Below are positions 1 to 8,110 of a stretch of 64,000 nucleotides of DNA, in pieces. The notes beneath the pieces were generated by a model. The model worked only from the letters and a program-made list of their open reading frames with translations. It was not told the origin of the DNA and ran no database searches. The number at the start of each line of letters is the position of its first letter. Positions within the stretch are counted from its first letter, which is position 1. Source of the DNA: Paenarthrobacter nitroguajacolicus (GTDB lineage: Bacteria; Actinomycetota; Actinomycetes; Actinomycetales; Micrococcaceae). Both the position numbers and the translations under genes were made by a program. The stretch is from contig NZ_JAQPPK010000011.1 in NCBI RefSeq assembly GCF_029952445.1, positions 62,001 through 126,000 of the forward strand, written 5' to 3'.

Positions 1-2
1 TT

Positions 3-1574
3 GCCCGGACCTTCGGCCCCGGCCCCTTGACGTTGGGCTCTGTCCCTGGCGTGGCGATGATCGCCGGACTGGTGTCGGCGGCCATCATGGTGATCCGGTT
101 GCTGATACCGGAACCCGTGGGCATGGCTGACCAGGGAGACGGACACGGCCTGGTGTGCTCCCTGGGAGTCATGAACCAGCGGCCCTGGGACTACGCCGGG
201 TTCACCAAATACATTCATCCCGGTTGGGTTCCGCACCAGTTCTTCGGCGAAGGATGCGGCGCCAACGGCACCGGGGAACCTTATTACTCGTCGCAACTGC
301 TGTTCCTGTGGCTCGGGAAACTGTTGACGCCTTTGCTGGGCTGGGGACCTGGCTTGGATACCCGCGCCGTGGGCATCGTTTGCTGCGTGGTGTTCGGCTT
401 GCTGATCGCGGCCCTGATCAACGTGCTGCCCGGGCGGACATGGTTCCGCCTCCTCATCGCGGCGCTGGTCACCGGAGTGATGGCGGATGGTGTCTTCGCC
501 GACTTCTTCGTCTCGCCCTACAGTGAGCCCGCGGCCTTCCTGGGGATCCTGGCGGTATCGGTGGCGTTGCTGAACTACTGGAATGGGCGGGGTCCGCGCT
601 GGCTTGCGTTGCTGCTGGTTGTCCTTGCCACGGCCTTTACGTTTGCGGCCAAGACACAGATGGTGGCTTGGCTGCCGGTCATCGCCCTTGCGCTGCTCTG
701 GCAGCCTTGGCGGCGGGGCACAACGGATGGCGGGCCGGTCGCCGTCGACGTTTCCCAGGGTGACGCGCCATTGGCCGACGCCGGCAGGAGACGTCCGCGC
801 TGGCGCGCGTTGGTACTGCCTGCGACGGCGGTACTGCTCCTCGCAGCGTTTTCCGTGGCCTTCCTCAACGCCCAACCAAAGCGTTTCTCCGAAGTAAACC
901 TCTACAACGCCGTCTTCGTAGAGCTTCTTCCGTACAGCCCCACCCCTGAAGCGGACCTCGATTGGTTGGGGTTGGATCCGGGTTTCATCAATGCCATGGA
1001 TACCACTATCGCTTCACCGCGTTCGGCGGTTTACAACCCGCGCTACCTACAGTTCCAGGAACAAATCAGCCTGGGCAAGATCGTCGGTTTTTACGCCACA
1101 CATCCCGAACGCCTCGTCACCATGGGCGAACGGGGCATCACTGCCATGCTGACGCCGGAATTGGGCTACGTTGGCTCCTACCTTGAAGGCAGCGAACACG
1201 GCCCCTATGAGAAGGAGCGGCGCTTCCCCGCGGTGTTGGGCTTGTTCAGCGGCCTCAAAGCTGCTCCCGTGGCGTTTGTCGGCATGCAACTGGTGACGCT
1301 TCTGCTTGGCCTTGCGGTCTCCTTCCGGAAGCGAAGCGCCGTGGGGCGTTTGGCGGTCATCCTGGTACTCGGAGGTTGGCTGCAGTTCTGGGCCGTCATG
1401 CTCAACGGAGGGCAAGGCGAGATTTACAAGAACATGATCATCGCGGGCTTCGTGGCCGCACTATGCGTGCCGTTGCTGGTGGCTTTGATCAGTATCCTGG
1501 CCTCGGATCCGGGGAAGGCCTTGGCGCAGAAGCGCAGAGGGCGCCGGGCCAGGGCACAGCGAGCTGTCAGCTGA
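3..1574 (+). CDS. Polytopic membrane protein, possible GT-C-type glycosyltransferase (5' end open)
   Basis: The frame is open to the left edge, so the true start may lie outside. TTG at 27 and ATG at 57 are internal options, neither with a Shine-Dalgarno sequence. The product is very hydrophobic, with about ten membrane segments, an acidic loop after the first (MADQGDGHGL) and an Arg/Lys-rich C-terminal tail. This layout fits integral membrane glycosyltransferases of the GT-C kind. It may belong to the actinobacterial WsfD-like glycan hexosyltransferases, but that name is from memory and unproven. The 3' end overlaps the convergent response regulator gene by 8 bp. Confidence 0.6.
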   Translation, partial: ARTFGPGPLTLGSVPGVAMIAGLVSAAIMVIRLLIPEPVGMADQGDGHGLVCSLGVMNQRPWDYAGFTKYIHPGWVPHQFFGEGCGANGTGEPYYSSQLLFLWLGKLLTPLLGWGPGLDTRAVGIVCCVVFGLLIAALINVLPGRTWFRLLIAALVTGVMADGVFADFFVSPYSEPAAFLGILAVSVALLNYWNGRGPRWLALLLVVLATAFTFAAKTQMVAWLPVIALALLWQPWRRGTTDGGPVAVDVSQGDAPLADAGRRRPRWRALVLPATAVLLLAAFSVAFLNAQPKRFSEVNLYNAVFVELLPYSPTPEADLDWLGLDPGFINAMDTTIASPRSAVYNPRYLQFQEQISLGKIVGFYATHPERLVTMGERGITAMLTPELGYVGSYLEGSEHGPYEKERRFPAVLGLFSGLKAAPVAFVGMQLVTLLLGLAVSFRKRSAVGRLAVILVLGGWLQFWAVMLNGGQGEIYKNMIIAGFVAALCVPLLVALISILASDPGKALAQKRRGRRARAQRAVS

Positions 1575-2208
1575 TCCAGCCATCGATGCTGAGTTGCTTG
1601 CGCAAGCTGATGACATTGCCCAGCTTGATGCCTGCGGTGGCATAGCGCTGCCGGATCCGGTGAAGATGCGCTTTGACGGTTTGTTCGCTGATGCCCATGG
1701 CGTCGGCAACCCCCCGGACGGACAAGGCATCGCTTCCCAGGTACAGTTCGGCGAGCAGTTGCTCCCTGGGTGAGAGAGCGATGCGCGCTGCCGTCCGACC
1801 CTCCGTGCCGGCAGCGACATCGGGATGCAGATATTCCTGGCCGGACGCGGCTGCACGGATTGCCATCTCGGTGTGTTCCGGCCCGGCTGCCTTGGGGACG
1901 TAAGCCAAGGCCCCCGCAGAGCGCACAGCGCCGGCGTCCCAACGGTCCAGAGCCGTTGCCAGGACCACCACGCGCAGGCCGGCCTGGACCAATTGTCGAA
2001 CCGCCGGGATCAGGTTTGCGCGGTGGTCCAGAGTGCCAAGGACCGCCACCGTGACGGATAGTCCTGCCAAGGCCTCCTGTTGGAGCTGGCTGGGAACAGA
2101 AATGAAGCCCGCCGTCACCACCAGGTCAGGAGCGTTGCTGCGCAGCCAGGCATCCAAAGTGTCGATCATCAGTTGGTGCTGGTCCACCACCATCAGCCGG
2201 GTCACCAT
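1567..2208 (-). CDS. LuxR-type response regulator with degenerate receiver
   Basis: About 213 aa. The N-terminal receiver-like domain begins MVTRLMVVDQHQ, and the C-terminal LuxR helix-turn-helix lies around residues 145-205 (LSPREQLLAELYLG, then GISEQTVKAHLHRIRQ). The phosphoacceptor aspartate is replaced: the strand reads VAVLGTLD with Gly58 where the divergent paralogue at 4653 has VVILDVLL. The lysine of the receiver (YVPK, Lys106) is kept. I chose the ATG at 2208, not the upstream extension, because it overlaps the stop of the preceding gene as ATGGTGA, typical of translational coupling. It probably acts without phosphorylation, as partner of the sensor-like genes upstream. DNA targets are unknown. 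Confidence 0.8.
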   Translation of the reverse strand: MVTRLMVVDQHQLMIDTLDAWLRSNAPDLVVTAGFISVPSQLQQEALAGLSVTVAVLGTLDHRANLIPAVRQLVQAGLRVVVLATALDRWDAGAVRSAGALAYVPKAAGPEHTEMAIRAAASGQEYLHPDVAAGTEGRTAARIALSPREQLLAELYLGSDALSVRGVADAMGISEQTVKAHLHRIRQRYATAGIKLGNVISLRKQLSIDGWIS

Positions 2209-3350
2209 AATTTGGGCGCCTTTACATGGACCATCACGCTTGCTCCTCCGGGATCGGTCTGAACGCGCGGGGTTCCCAGCGATTCGATCTCGCTCCACAA
2301 CGCGGGCGTGCAACGGACGGGATCGAGGAGGGTCACCCGCCACGTAATCAGCAACTGCTCCTCCACATCGGGTTCCACATACACATGCAGCCGCTGTGGC
2401 ACTTCGACGTTTTGCTGTCCGGGATGGTGAACGGGGGTGGCGAGCAGCATGGTGACTGACAAGAGGGCGGGACGCTGGGCCTGGGGGACACGCTGCAAAA
2501 GATCCGGCTGCGCTGCCACAGACACCCTGGCATCCAGTCCAGCCAATACCAAGGACTCGTTGAACCAGTTGCTGGTCTGGGCCACCAGCAACTGGGTGCG
2601 CAACCTGGCCGCGAGCCGTTGGGCCTCCTCCGCCAGGCCCGGAGTCAACGAAAGGCCTTCGCTCCGGGCCGCCCTGGCAAACAGCTCCTGGATCTGATGA
2701 TGGGTGGCCGATAACTCCTGGCTGTGGGCCGAGGCACGGGTATCAGCCTGCTGGGTCAGCTCGGCCAGGGCCTGGGAGGAATGCCGTGCAATTTGTTCTG
2801 CCATGCGGCTCCGGATGCCCACCACGATCAAAGCTCCCAAGAGTCCGGGGACCAGGGTGATGAAGAAGATCAGCAGGCCCTCCCCGGATCCGAACCGGGG
2901 AGTGGCGGCGTAGTAGATGCTGCTCAGCAAGGAGTTGGCAGCAGTCAGGAGCATGAAACCCATCAGGTCCCAACGCACGCTTACCAGGAAGACCAAGGCC
3001 GTGCCCAGCATGACGTTGAAGGCGAGGGCGAGGTAGCCCGAGGCCAGCGTCACCACTTGTGCCGTCATGACGCCCGATGCCATGGACGTGGCAAGCCAGA
3101 GCGCACGGTAATACGGAAGATGCCGCCGGGGCGTCATGGGCGCGGACGCCAGGAAGGCCACGCCGCAGCCCGAGAGGTCAAAGGCCACCGCAGCAAGCCT
3201 TGAACGATCCAGGCTGCTCCCGTCAAAGGATCCGATTTGGGTAATGGCCGAGAACATCCACAGCGTCACGCTGGCAGTGACAAGAACGCTCCGGGACAGG
3301 AAAAGCGGTCCGGTCGCAATTCCGGGTACTGCCGGAAAGACCCTGCTCAT
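2202..3350 (-). CDS. Membrane sensor-like protein without recognisable kinase motifs
   Basis: 382 aa. The N-terminal half is hydrophobic with about six membrane segments. A helical linker rich in Ala and Gln follows (around residues 185-235), then a soluble C-terminal region. The position and architecture match the histidine kinase just upstream, but I find no HisKA_3 histidine box and no N or G box of the ATPase. It is probably a degenerate kinase paralogue that modulates its neighbours, or a pure sensor. It overlaps the upstream kinase by 4 bp (ATGA) and the downstream regulator by 7 bp, so the three genes form a coupled operon. Confidence 0.7.
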   Translation of the reverse strand: MSRVFPAVPGIATGPLFLSRSVLVTASVTLWMFSAITQIGSFDGSSLDRSRLAAVAFDLSGCGVAFLASAPMTPRRHLPYYRALWLATSMASGVMTAQVVTLASGYLALAFNVMLGTALVFLVSVRWDLMGFMLLTAANSLLSSIYYAATPRFGSGEGLLIFFITLVPGLLGALIVVGIRSRMAEQIARHSSQALAELTQQADTRASAHSQELSATHHQIQELFARAARSEGLSLTPGLAEEAQRLAARLRTQLLVAQTSNWFNESLVLAGLDARVSVAAQPDLLQRVPQAQRPALLSVTMLLATPVHHPGQQNVEVPQRLHVYVEPDVEEQLLITWRVTLLDPVRCTPALWSEIESLGTPRVQTDPGGASVMVHVKAPKLW

Positions 3351-4576
3351 GCTGCCTCTACCTCAAGGACAACTGTGGTTCCGCGACCCGGCGTCGACAA
3401 CAGCCGGGCCCTTCCGCCTACCTGCTCCATCCGCTCGATGATCGAATGCCTCACACCGAAACTCTCCGCCGGCAGGTACCCGGGGTCGAACCCACAGCCC
3501 GCATCGCTGACGAGGACCGACACCAAGGGACCTGTCCGGGAAATCAACACATCCACGTGGTCGCTCCCGGCATGCCGGGCCGCGTTGACCATGCACTCGC
3601 CAGCTGCGTCAGCCATCGCCAGCATGACGTCCGGAGGCAACGAGCCGCCCTCACCAAACACGTCCACAGAGAAACCACTCCGGCTGTGTTCACGGGCCCG
3701 CGCCCTCAGTAACGACGCCACCTCGGTTGCGGTGGAAGGCTCGACGACGGCGAGGCGGCCTCCGGCGCCGATGGTCGCCTGCTGTTCGTCCTCCCCAGCG
3801 TCCACTGCAGTGGTGCCGGTGTTCCGGACCCCAGGCCCGTCGTCGTCGTACGCTCCTGTGGCGAACATGCTCCGTAAGTCTTCCGGGGCCACACCGGCAC
3901 CTCCGCGGGCCAGGAGCGTCAGTCCCCGCAGAACGGTGTCGTGAAGGTGCCGGGCATCCTGCGAGGCGGCACTGATTCTGTCCCGGGCAACTGTTTGGGC
4001 CGCCAGGGACTCCGCCTTCACGGCTTGGTCGCGCATGAAGACATCCAGGGCCCTGGGCGCCGAGTGACGGATAGCGAGCATGATGAGCCAGAATCCCACG
4101 AGAATCAAAAAAGTGGTGGGACCGAGGCGGTGCAGGATTGATGTCGTTACGGTGTGCCCGAACACCAGGATGCCCAGCAGCGCGGTATAGACGCCCGACT
4201 GCCACGTACCCCGCAAGGACAACGCCACCGTGGAGCTGGCACCAATCAGCAGGCTGTGGGCCAGGAGCAGCGAATCCGAATCGTGGCGGTAGCTGACGCC
4301 TGCCAGGAGTTCGGACAAGGCGATCAAGCCCGACACAATCACCAGCCGAAGCGGCCAAACATCGGTCAGCAGCATGACAGCGAGGCATAAAACCAGCACC
4401 GTGACGATTGCCCAGGCAAGTACCCGGTGCCACAGGGGGCCGCCCATGATGGGGAACAGATACAGCCAGGAGGCAGCCAGGAAAACAAAGCTCATCACTG
4501 TCCCGGACCTGGCCAGCAGGTCCGAGCGATCCAACGCAGGCCGGCGGGCTGCCAGCCGCGTTATCCATGCCCCCAT
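3347..4576 (-). CDS. Sensor histidine kinase (NarL/DesK-like, HisKA_3 family)
   Basis: 409 aa. Five or six membrane segments fill residues 25-170. The dimerisation box follows with the phospho-accepting histidine in RHLHDTVLRGL (His212). The HATPase domain shows the N box MVNAARHAG (Asn331) and G-box residues DAGCGFDPGY and STPGRGTTVVLEV. It should phosphorylate the canonical LuxR-type regulator encoded divergently at 4653. The ATG at 4576 is preceded by GGGGAGA. It heads a coupled operon with the sensor-like protein and the degenerate regulator. Confidence 0.88.
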   Translation of the reverse strand: MGAWITRLAARRPALDRSDLLARSGTVMSFVFLAASWLYLFPIMGGPLWHRVLAWAIVTVLVLCLAVMLLTDVWPLRLVIVSGLIALSELLAGVSYRHDSDSLLLAHSLLIGASSTVALSLRGTWQSGVYTALLGILVFGHTVTTSILHRLGPTTFLILVGFWLIMLAIRHSAPRALDVFMRDQAVKAESLAAQTVARDRISAASQDARHLHDTVLRGLTLLARGGAGVAPEDLRSMFATGAYDDDGPGVRNTGTTAVDAGEDEQQATIGAGGRLAVVEPSTATEVASLLRARAREHSRSGFSVDVFGEGGSLPPDVMLAMADAAGECMVNAARHAGSDHVDVLISRTGPLVSVLVSDAGCGFDPGYLPAESFGVRHSIIERMEQVGGRARLLSTPGRGTTVVLEVEAA

Positions 4577-4604
4577 GAATATCTCCCCAAAACGTGTCGT
4601 CCGA

Positions 4605-4633
4605 ATATGATGACGACTTAGGCAGAATCATAT
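4605..4633. promoter_or_regulatory. Inverted repeat in the divergent two-component promoter
   Basis: The 76-bp gap between the divergent kinase and regulator genes holds a perfect 7-bp inverted repeat, ATATGAT (4605-4611) and ATCATAT (4627-4633), with centres 22 bp apart, about two helical turns. It is a candidate operator for one of the LuxR-type regulators. The ribosome site of the regulator gene (GGGGAGGA, 4636-4643) follows at once, so binding here could also affect the transcript start. Confidence 0.4.
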
Positions 4634-4652
4634 GTGGGGAGGACCGATTTAA

Positions 4653-5318
4653 TTGCGATACCCGGTGTCCCAACCCACGATTGAAGTGGACATTGTCGAA
4701 GACCACGCGGTCCTCCTTGAGGGACTTTCGCAATGGCTGCAGGACAACACCACGGGCATCCGGGTGGTGGGCCGGTTCACCTCCTGGGCCGAGGCTGCCG
4801 CCCGCTTGGGCGCCTTGTCCGACGTCGTCATCCTCGATGTCCTCTTGGGCGACCAGGTTCCCTTGCGCGCCAAGATCCAGGCAATCCTCTCTTCCGGGCC
4901 GCAGGTGGTGGTCTGCAGTTCAGTCCTTGATCCGGCCGTCATGCGCCAGGCAATGGCGGCGGGTGCCCTGGCGTATATCCCCAAGACTGCCCCCGCGAGC
5001 GTGGTGGAGACCGCGCTCAGGCGCGCTGCGCAAGGCTTGCAACACATCACCCCCGAAGTCGCCGCCGCCATGGACGCCGGGCTGGGCGAACCGCAACTGT
5101 CCGCGCGCGAGCACCAGGTGGTGTCCGTCTACCTTGGAGGAGCTGCCGGGACCATGGCAGAGACGGCACAACTGCTGGGCATCTCCGTGGACGGTGTGAA
5201 GAAACATCTGGCATCGGTGCGCCGGAAGTTCCAGGACGGCCCCGAACCGCTGACGCGGCTGGGACTTCGTGAGCGGCTCACCGCCGCAGGGTGGTTGCTG
5301 GAGGACCCGCGGCAGTAG
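4653..5318 (+). CDS. LuxR-type response regulator with intact receiver
   Basis: 221 aa. Receiver domain with acidic pocket (VEDH), phosphoacceptor Asp62 (VVILDVLLGD) and Lys111 (AYIPK). The C-terminal LuxR-type helix-turn-helix contains LLGISVDGVKKHLASVRRKF. TTG at 4653 is the likely start because GGGGAGGA sits 9 bp upstream; GTG at 4665 would be too far away. It is the probable phosphorylation target of the divergent kinase at 3347. It is paralogous over its whole length to the degenerate regulator at 1567 (shared GALAYxPK and LxxREQ/LSAREH segments). Confidence 0.88.
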   Translation: MRYPVSQPTIEVDIVEDHAVLLEGLSQWLQDNTTGIRVVGRFTSWAEAAARLGALSDVVILDVLLGDQVPLRAKIQAILSSGPQVVVCSSVLDPAVMRQAMAAGALAYIPKTAPASVVETALRRAAQGLQHITPEVAAAMDAGLGEPQLSAREHQVVSVYLGGAAGTMAETAQLLGISVDGVKKHLASVRRKFQDGPEPLTRLGLRERLTAAGWLLEDPRQ

Positions 5319-5338
5319 CTTTCGGTGGTTCGGTGCGG

Positions 5339-5371
5339 GCTGGACTGGCGCTGGACTGGCGCTGGACTGGA
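5339..5371. repeat. Three tandem 11-bp units upstream of pcrA
   Basis: GCTGGACTGGC occurs twice exactly and a third time with its last base changed (5339-5349, 5350-5360, 5361-5371). The array lies about 60 bp before the pcrA start and could be part of the leader or a slippage-prone spacer. Confidence 0.7.
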
Positions 5372-5432
5372 CTTAGGGCTGTGGACGCACCGCCCAATAG
5401 TGTCGGGGGCACCGCCTAGACTGGTAGGCACC

Positions 5433-7967
5433 ATGGATATGTTGTTTGACCCCTACGCAGACGGACCCTTCAAAGCAGGCACCAAGGCCGCAGTCAAGGC
5501 TGCCCCGGAGCTTTCGCGTTCAGGTGGTGGTGCCCCGGGGGCCCGCCTTCAGGAGGGTGGCGAAGGCAGGCCTGACACCCCTGCCTCGGGAGGATGGGGC
5601 AACTCCGGCGCATCCGGGCTGCCGTCGGCGGATGCCCTGCTTCAAGGGCTCAACCCCCAGCAGGAAGAAGCGGTCAAACACGCCGGAAGTCCCCTGCTCA
5701 TCGTTGCAGGGGCCGGATCCGGCAAAACTCGCGTACTCAGTAACCGGATCGCCTACCTCATCGCCACCAAACGGGCCCACCACGGCGAAATCCTTGCCAT
5801 CACCTTCACCAACAAGGCAGCGGCAGAGATGCGCGAACGCATTGAAGCGTTGGTAGGGCCCCGGGCCAAGGGCATGTGGATTTCGACGTTCCACTCATCC
5901 TGCGTCCGCATCCTGCGGCGCGAGGCAGCGAACGTGGGCCTGAACTCGAACTTCTCCATCTACGACTCCGCTGACTCCCTGCGGCTGATCACCTTGGTGG
6001 CCAAGAACCTGGACCTGGACCCCAAGAAGTTCGCCCCCAAGGCCATCCAGCACAAAATCTCGGCCCTCAAGAACGAGCTCGTCGATGCAGATTCCTACTC
6101 GTCCTCGGCGAACTACAACGACCCCTTCGACCAAGCGGTAGCCGAGGTTTTCAAGGGCTACACGCAACGCCTGCGCCAAGCCAACGCCATGGACTTCGAC
6201 GACCTCATCGCTGAGACCGTCTACATGTTCCGGGCGTTCCCGGCGCTCGCGGAGTCCTACCGACGCCGGTTCCGGCACGTGCTGGTGGATGAGTACCAGG
6301 ACACCAACCACGCCCAATACGCGCTGGTCCGCGAAATCGTCGGACTCGGAACCGATACCGGCGTCCAGCCAAGCGAACTCACGGTGGTGGGCGACTCCGA
6401 CCAATCCATTTACGCTTTCCGTGGCGCGGACATCCGGAACATCGTGGAGTTCGAAGCCGACTATCCGAACGCACGCACCATCAAGCTGGAGCAAAACTAC
6501 CGCTCCACCCAGAACATCCTCAGTGCAGCCAACTCGGTCATCTCCCGCAACCCCAACCGCCAGGAAAAGCGATTGTGGACCGCCGAAGGCGACGGCGAGA
6601 AGATCATCGGTTACGTGGGGGAGAACGAGCACGACGAAGCCCAGTTCATCGCCAAGGAAATCGACCGCCTGCAGGACGAGGAAGGCCTTCGTCCGGGAGA
6701 CGTTGCCATCTTCTACCGGACCAACGCACAGTCGCGCTCCATTGAAGACGTACTGGTACGGGTTGGTTTGCCGTACAAGGTTGTTGGCGGAACGCGGTTC
6801 TACGAGCGCAAGGAAATCAAGGACGCCCTGGCGTACCTGCGCGTCCTGGTGAACCCGGACGACGACGTCAATCTTCGCCGTGTACTGAACGAACCCAAGC
6901 GCGGGATCGGTGACCGTGCCGAAGGTGCGGTGGCCGCGCTTGCCGAACGCGAACGAACGTCCTTCATGGCCGCGGCGCGCCGGGCAGACCAGGCGCCGGG
7001 CATGGCCACGCGCTCGGTCAATGCCGTTCTGGGCTTTGTGAAGCTACTTGACGACCTTGCGGAAGTAGCCTCCGGCTCTGGCGCGGCTGCAGCCCTTGAA
7101 GCCGTCCTGGAGCAGACGGGCTACCTCGCCGGACTGCGCGCCAGCTCCGATCCGCAGGATGAATCACGGGTGGAGAACCTCGCTGAACTGGTGGCCGTGG
7201 TCCGCGAGTACGAGCGCGACAACCCGGAGGGCTCGCTGGGCGAGTTCCTGGAACAGGTTTCCCTGGTGGCTGATGCCGACCAGATCCCGGATGCACCCGG
7301 CGCGGACATTGATGCCGCCGTGGCAGAAGCCAAGCGCATGGGCGTTGTCACGCTGATGACCTTGCACACCGCCAAGGGCTTGGAGTTCCCGGTGGTGTTC
7401 CTTACCGGCATGGAGCACGGCATCTTCCCGCACCAGCGTTCGGCCACGGACCCCAAGGAACTCGCAGAGGAGCGCCGGCTGGCCTATGTAGGGCTCACCC
7501 GTGCCCGGAAGCGGCTCTACGTCACTCGTTCGGAGGTCCGGAGCATGTGGGGCCAAAGCCAGTACAACCCTGCAAGCCAGTTCCTGGAAGAGATTCCGTC
7601 CGAACTCGTGGAATGGAAGCGTGAAGGCATGAGCCGCCAAGCGGGCGGATGGGGCAGTGCTCCCATCGGTTCGAACCGCTACGGTGGTTCGTTCTGGGGC
7701 GCCGGTACCTCCCGCGGAGTGGCCGCGAGTCCAACCGCAGGTTTCGACGCCGACGTGCCGGCCGCCGTCGCACGCAACAGGGTGCAGCCGCAAAAGGAAG
7801 TCATTTCCGTGGTGGTGGGGGACAAGGTCAACCACACTAGTTTCGGCAACGGCGTGGTGCTGGGCGTCGAAGGCGCGGGTGACAAGACGGTCGCCAAGGT
7901 CAAGTTCGACGTCGGCGAGAAGCGCCTGCTGTTGCGTTACGCGCCGCTGACAAAGCTGGACGCTTAA
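5433..7967 (+). CDS. pcrA: ATP-dependent DNA helicase PcrA/UvrD
   Basis: 844 aa, SF1A 3'-5' helicase for repair, replication restart and removal of stalled complexes. All motifs are present in order: Walker A AGAGSGKTR (about residue 92), motif II VDEYQDTNHAQY (about 284), GDSDQSIYAFRGAD, LEQNYRSTQ, TLHTAKGLEFPVVFLTG and motif VI RRLAYVGLTRARKRLYV (about 680). The C-terminal 50 residues (VGDKVNHTSFGNGVV onward) match the Tudor-like RNA-polymerase-binding domain of PcrA. ATG at 5433 is preferred: the 36 residues upstream of it are Trp- and Gly-rich and coincide with the 11-bp tandem repeats. The first 60 residues are a disordered Gly/Pro-rich extension, common in actinobacterial PcrA. Confidence 0.95.
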   Translation: MDMLFDPYADGPFKAGTKAAVKAAPELSRSGGGAPGARLQEGGEGRPDTPASGGWGNSGASGLPSADALLQGLNPQQEEAVKHAGSPLLIVAGAGSGKTRVLSNRIAYLIATKRAHHGEILAITFTNKAAAEMRERIEALVGPRAKGMWISTFHSSCVRILRREAANVGLNSNFSIYDSADSLRLITLVAKNLDLDPKKFAPKAIQHKISALKNELVDADSYSSSANYNDPFDQAVAEVFKGYTQRLRQANAMDFDDLIAETVYMFRAFPALAESYRRRFRHVLVDEYQDTNHAQYALVREIVGLGTDTGVQPSELTVVGDSDQSIYAFRGADIRNIVEFEADYPNARTIKLEQNYRSTQNILSAANSVISRNPNRQEKRLWTAEGDGEKIIGYVGENEHDEAQFIAKEIDRLQDEEGLRPGDVAIFYRTNAQSRSIEDVLVRVGLPYKVVGGTRFYERKEIKDALAYLRVLVNPDDDVNLRRVLNEPKRGIGDRAEGAVAALAERERTSFMAAARRADQAPGMATRSVNAVLGFVKLLDDLAEVASGSGAAAALEAVLEQTGYLAGLRASSDPQDESRVENLAELVAVVREYERDNPEGSLGEFLEQVSLVADADQIPDAPGADIDAAVAEAKRMGVVTLMTLHTAKGLEFPVVFLTGMEHGIFPHQRSATDPKELAEERRLAYVGLTRARKRLYVTRSEVRSMWGQSQYNPASQFLEEIPSELVEWKREGMSRQAGGWGSAPIGSNRYGGSFWGAGTSRGVAASPTAGFDADVPAAVARNRVQPQKEVISVVVGDKVNHTSFGNGVVLGVEGAGDKTVAKVKFDVGEKRLLLRYAPLTKLDA

Positions 7968-8110
7968 ATGCTGTGAAGTTCCGCAGCAGCCATTGTCATG
8001 AATGGATGCCACCCCTAGACTGACGGGGCGTTGCATTGGGGGTCGACGTCATCCTGTTGCCCACTTTGCAATGCGTCCGGAAGGTTGCATTCCTGTGGGG
8101 GAGGACGCGC

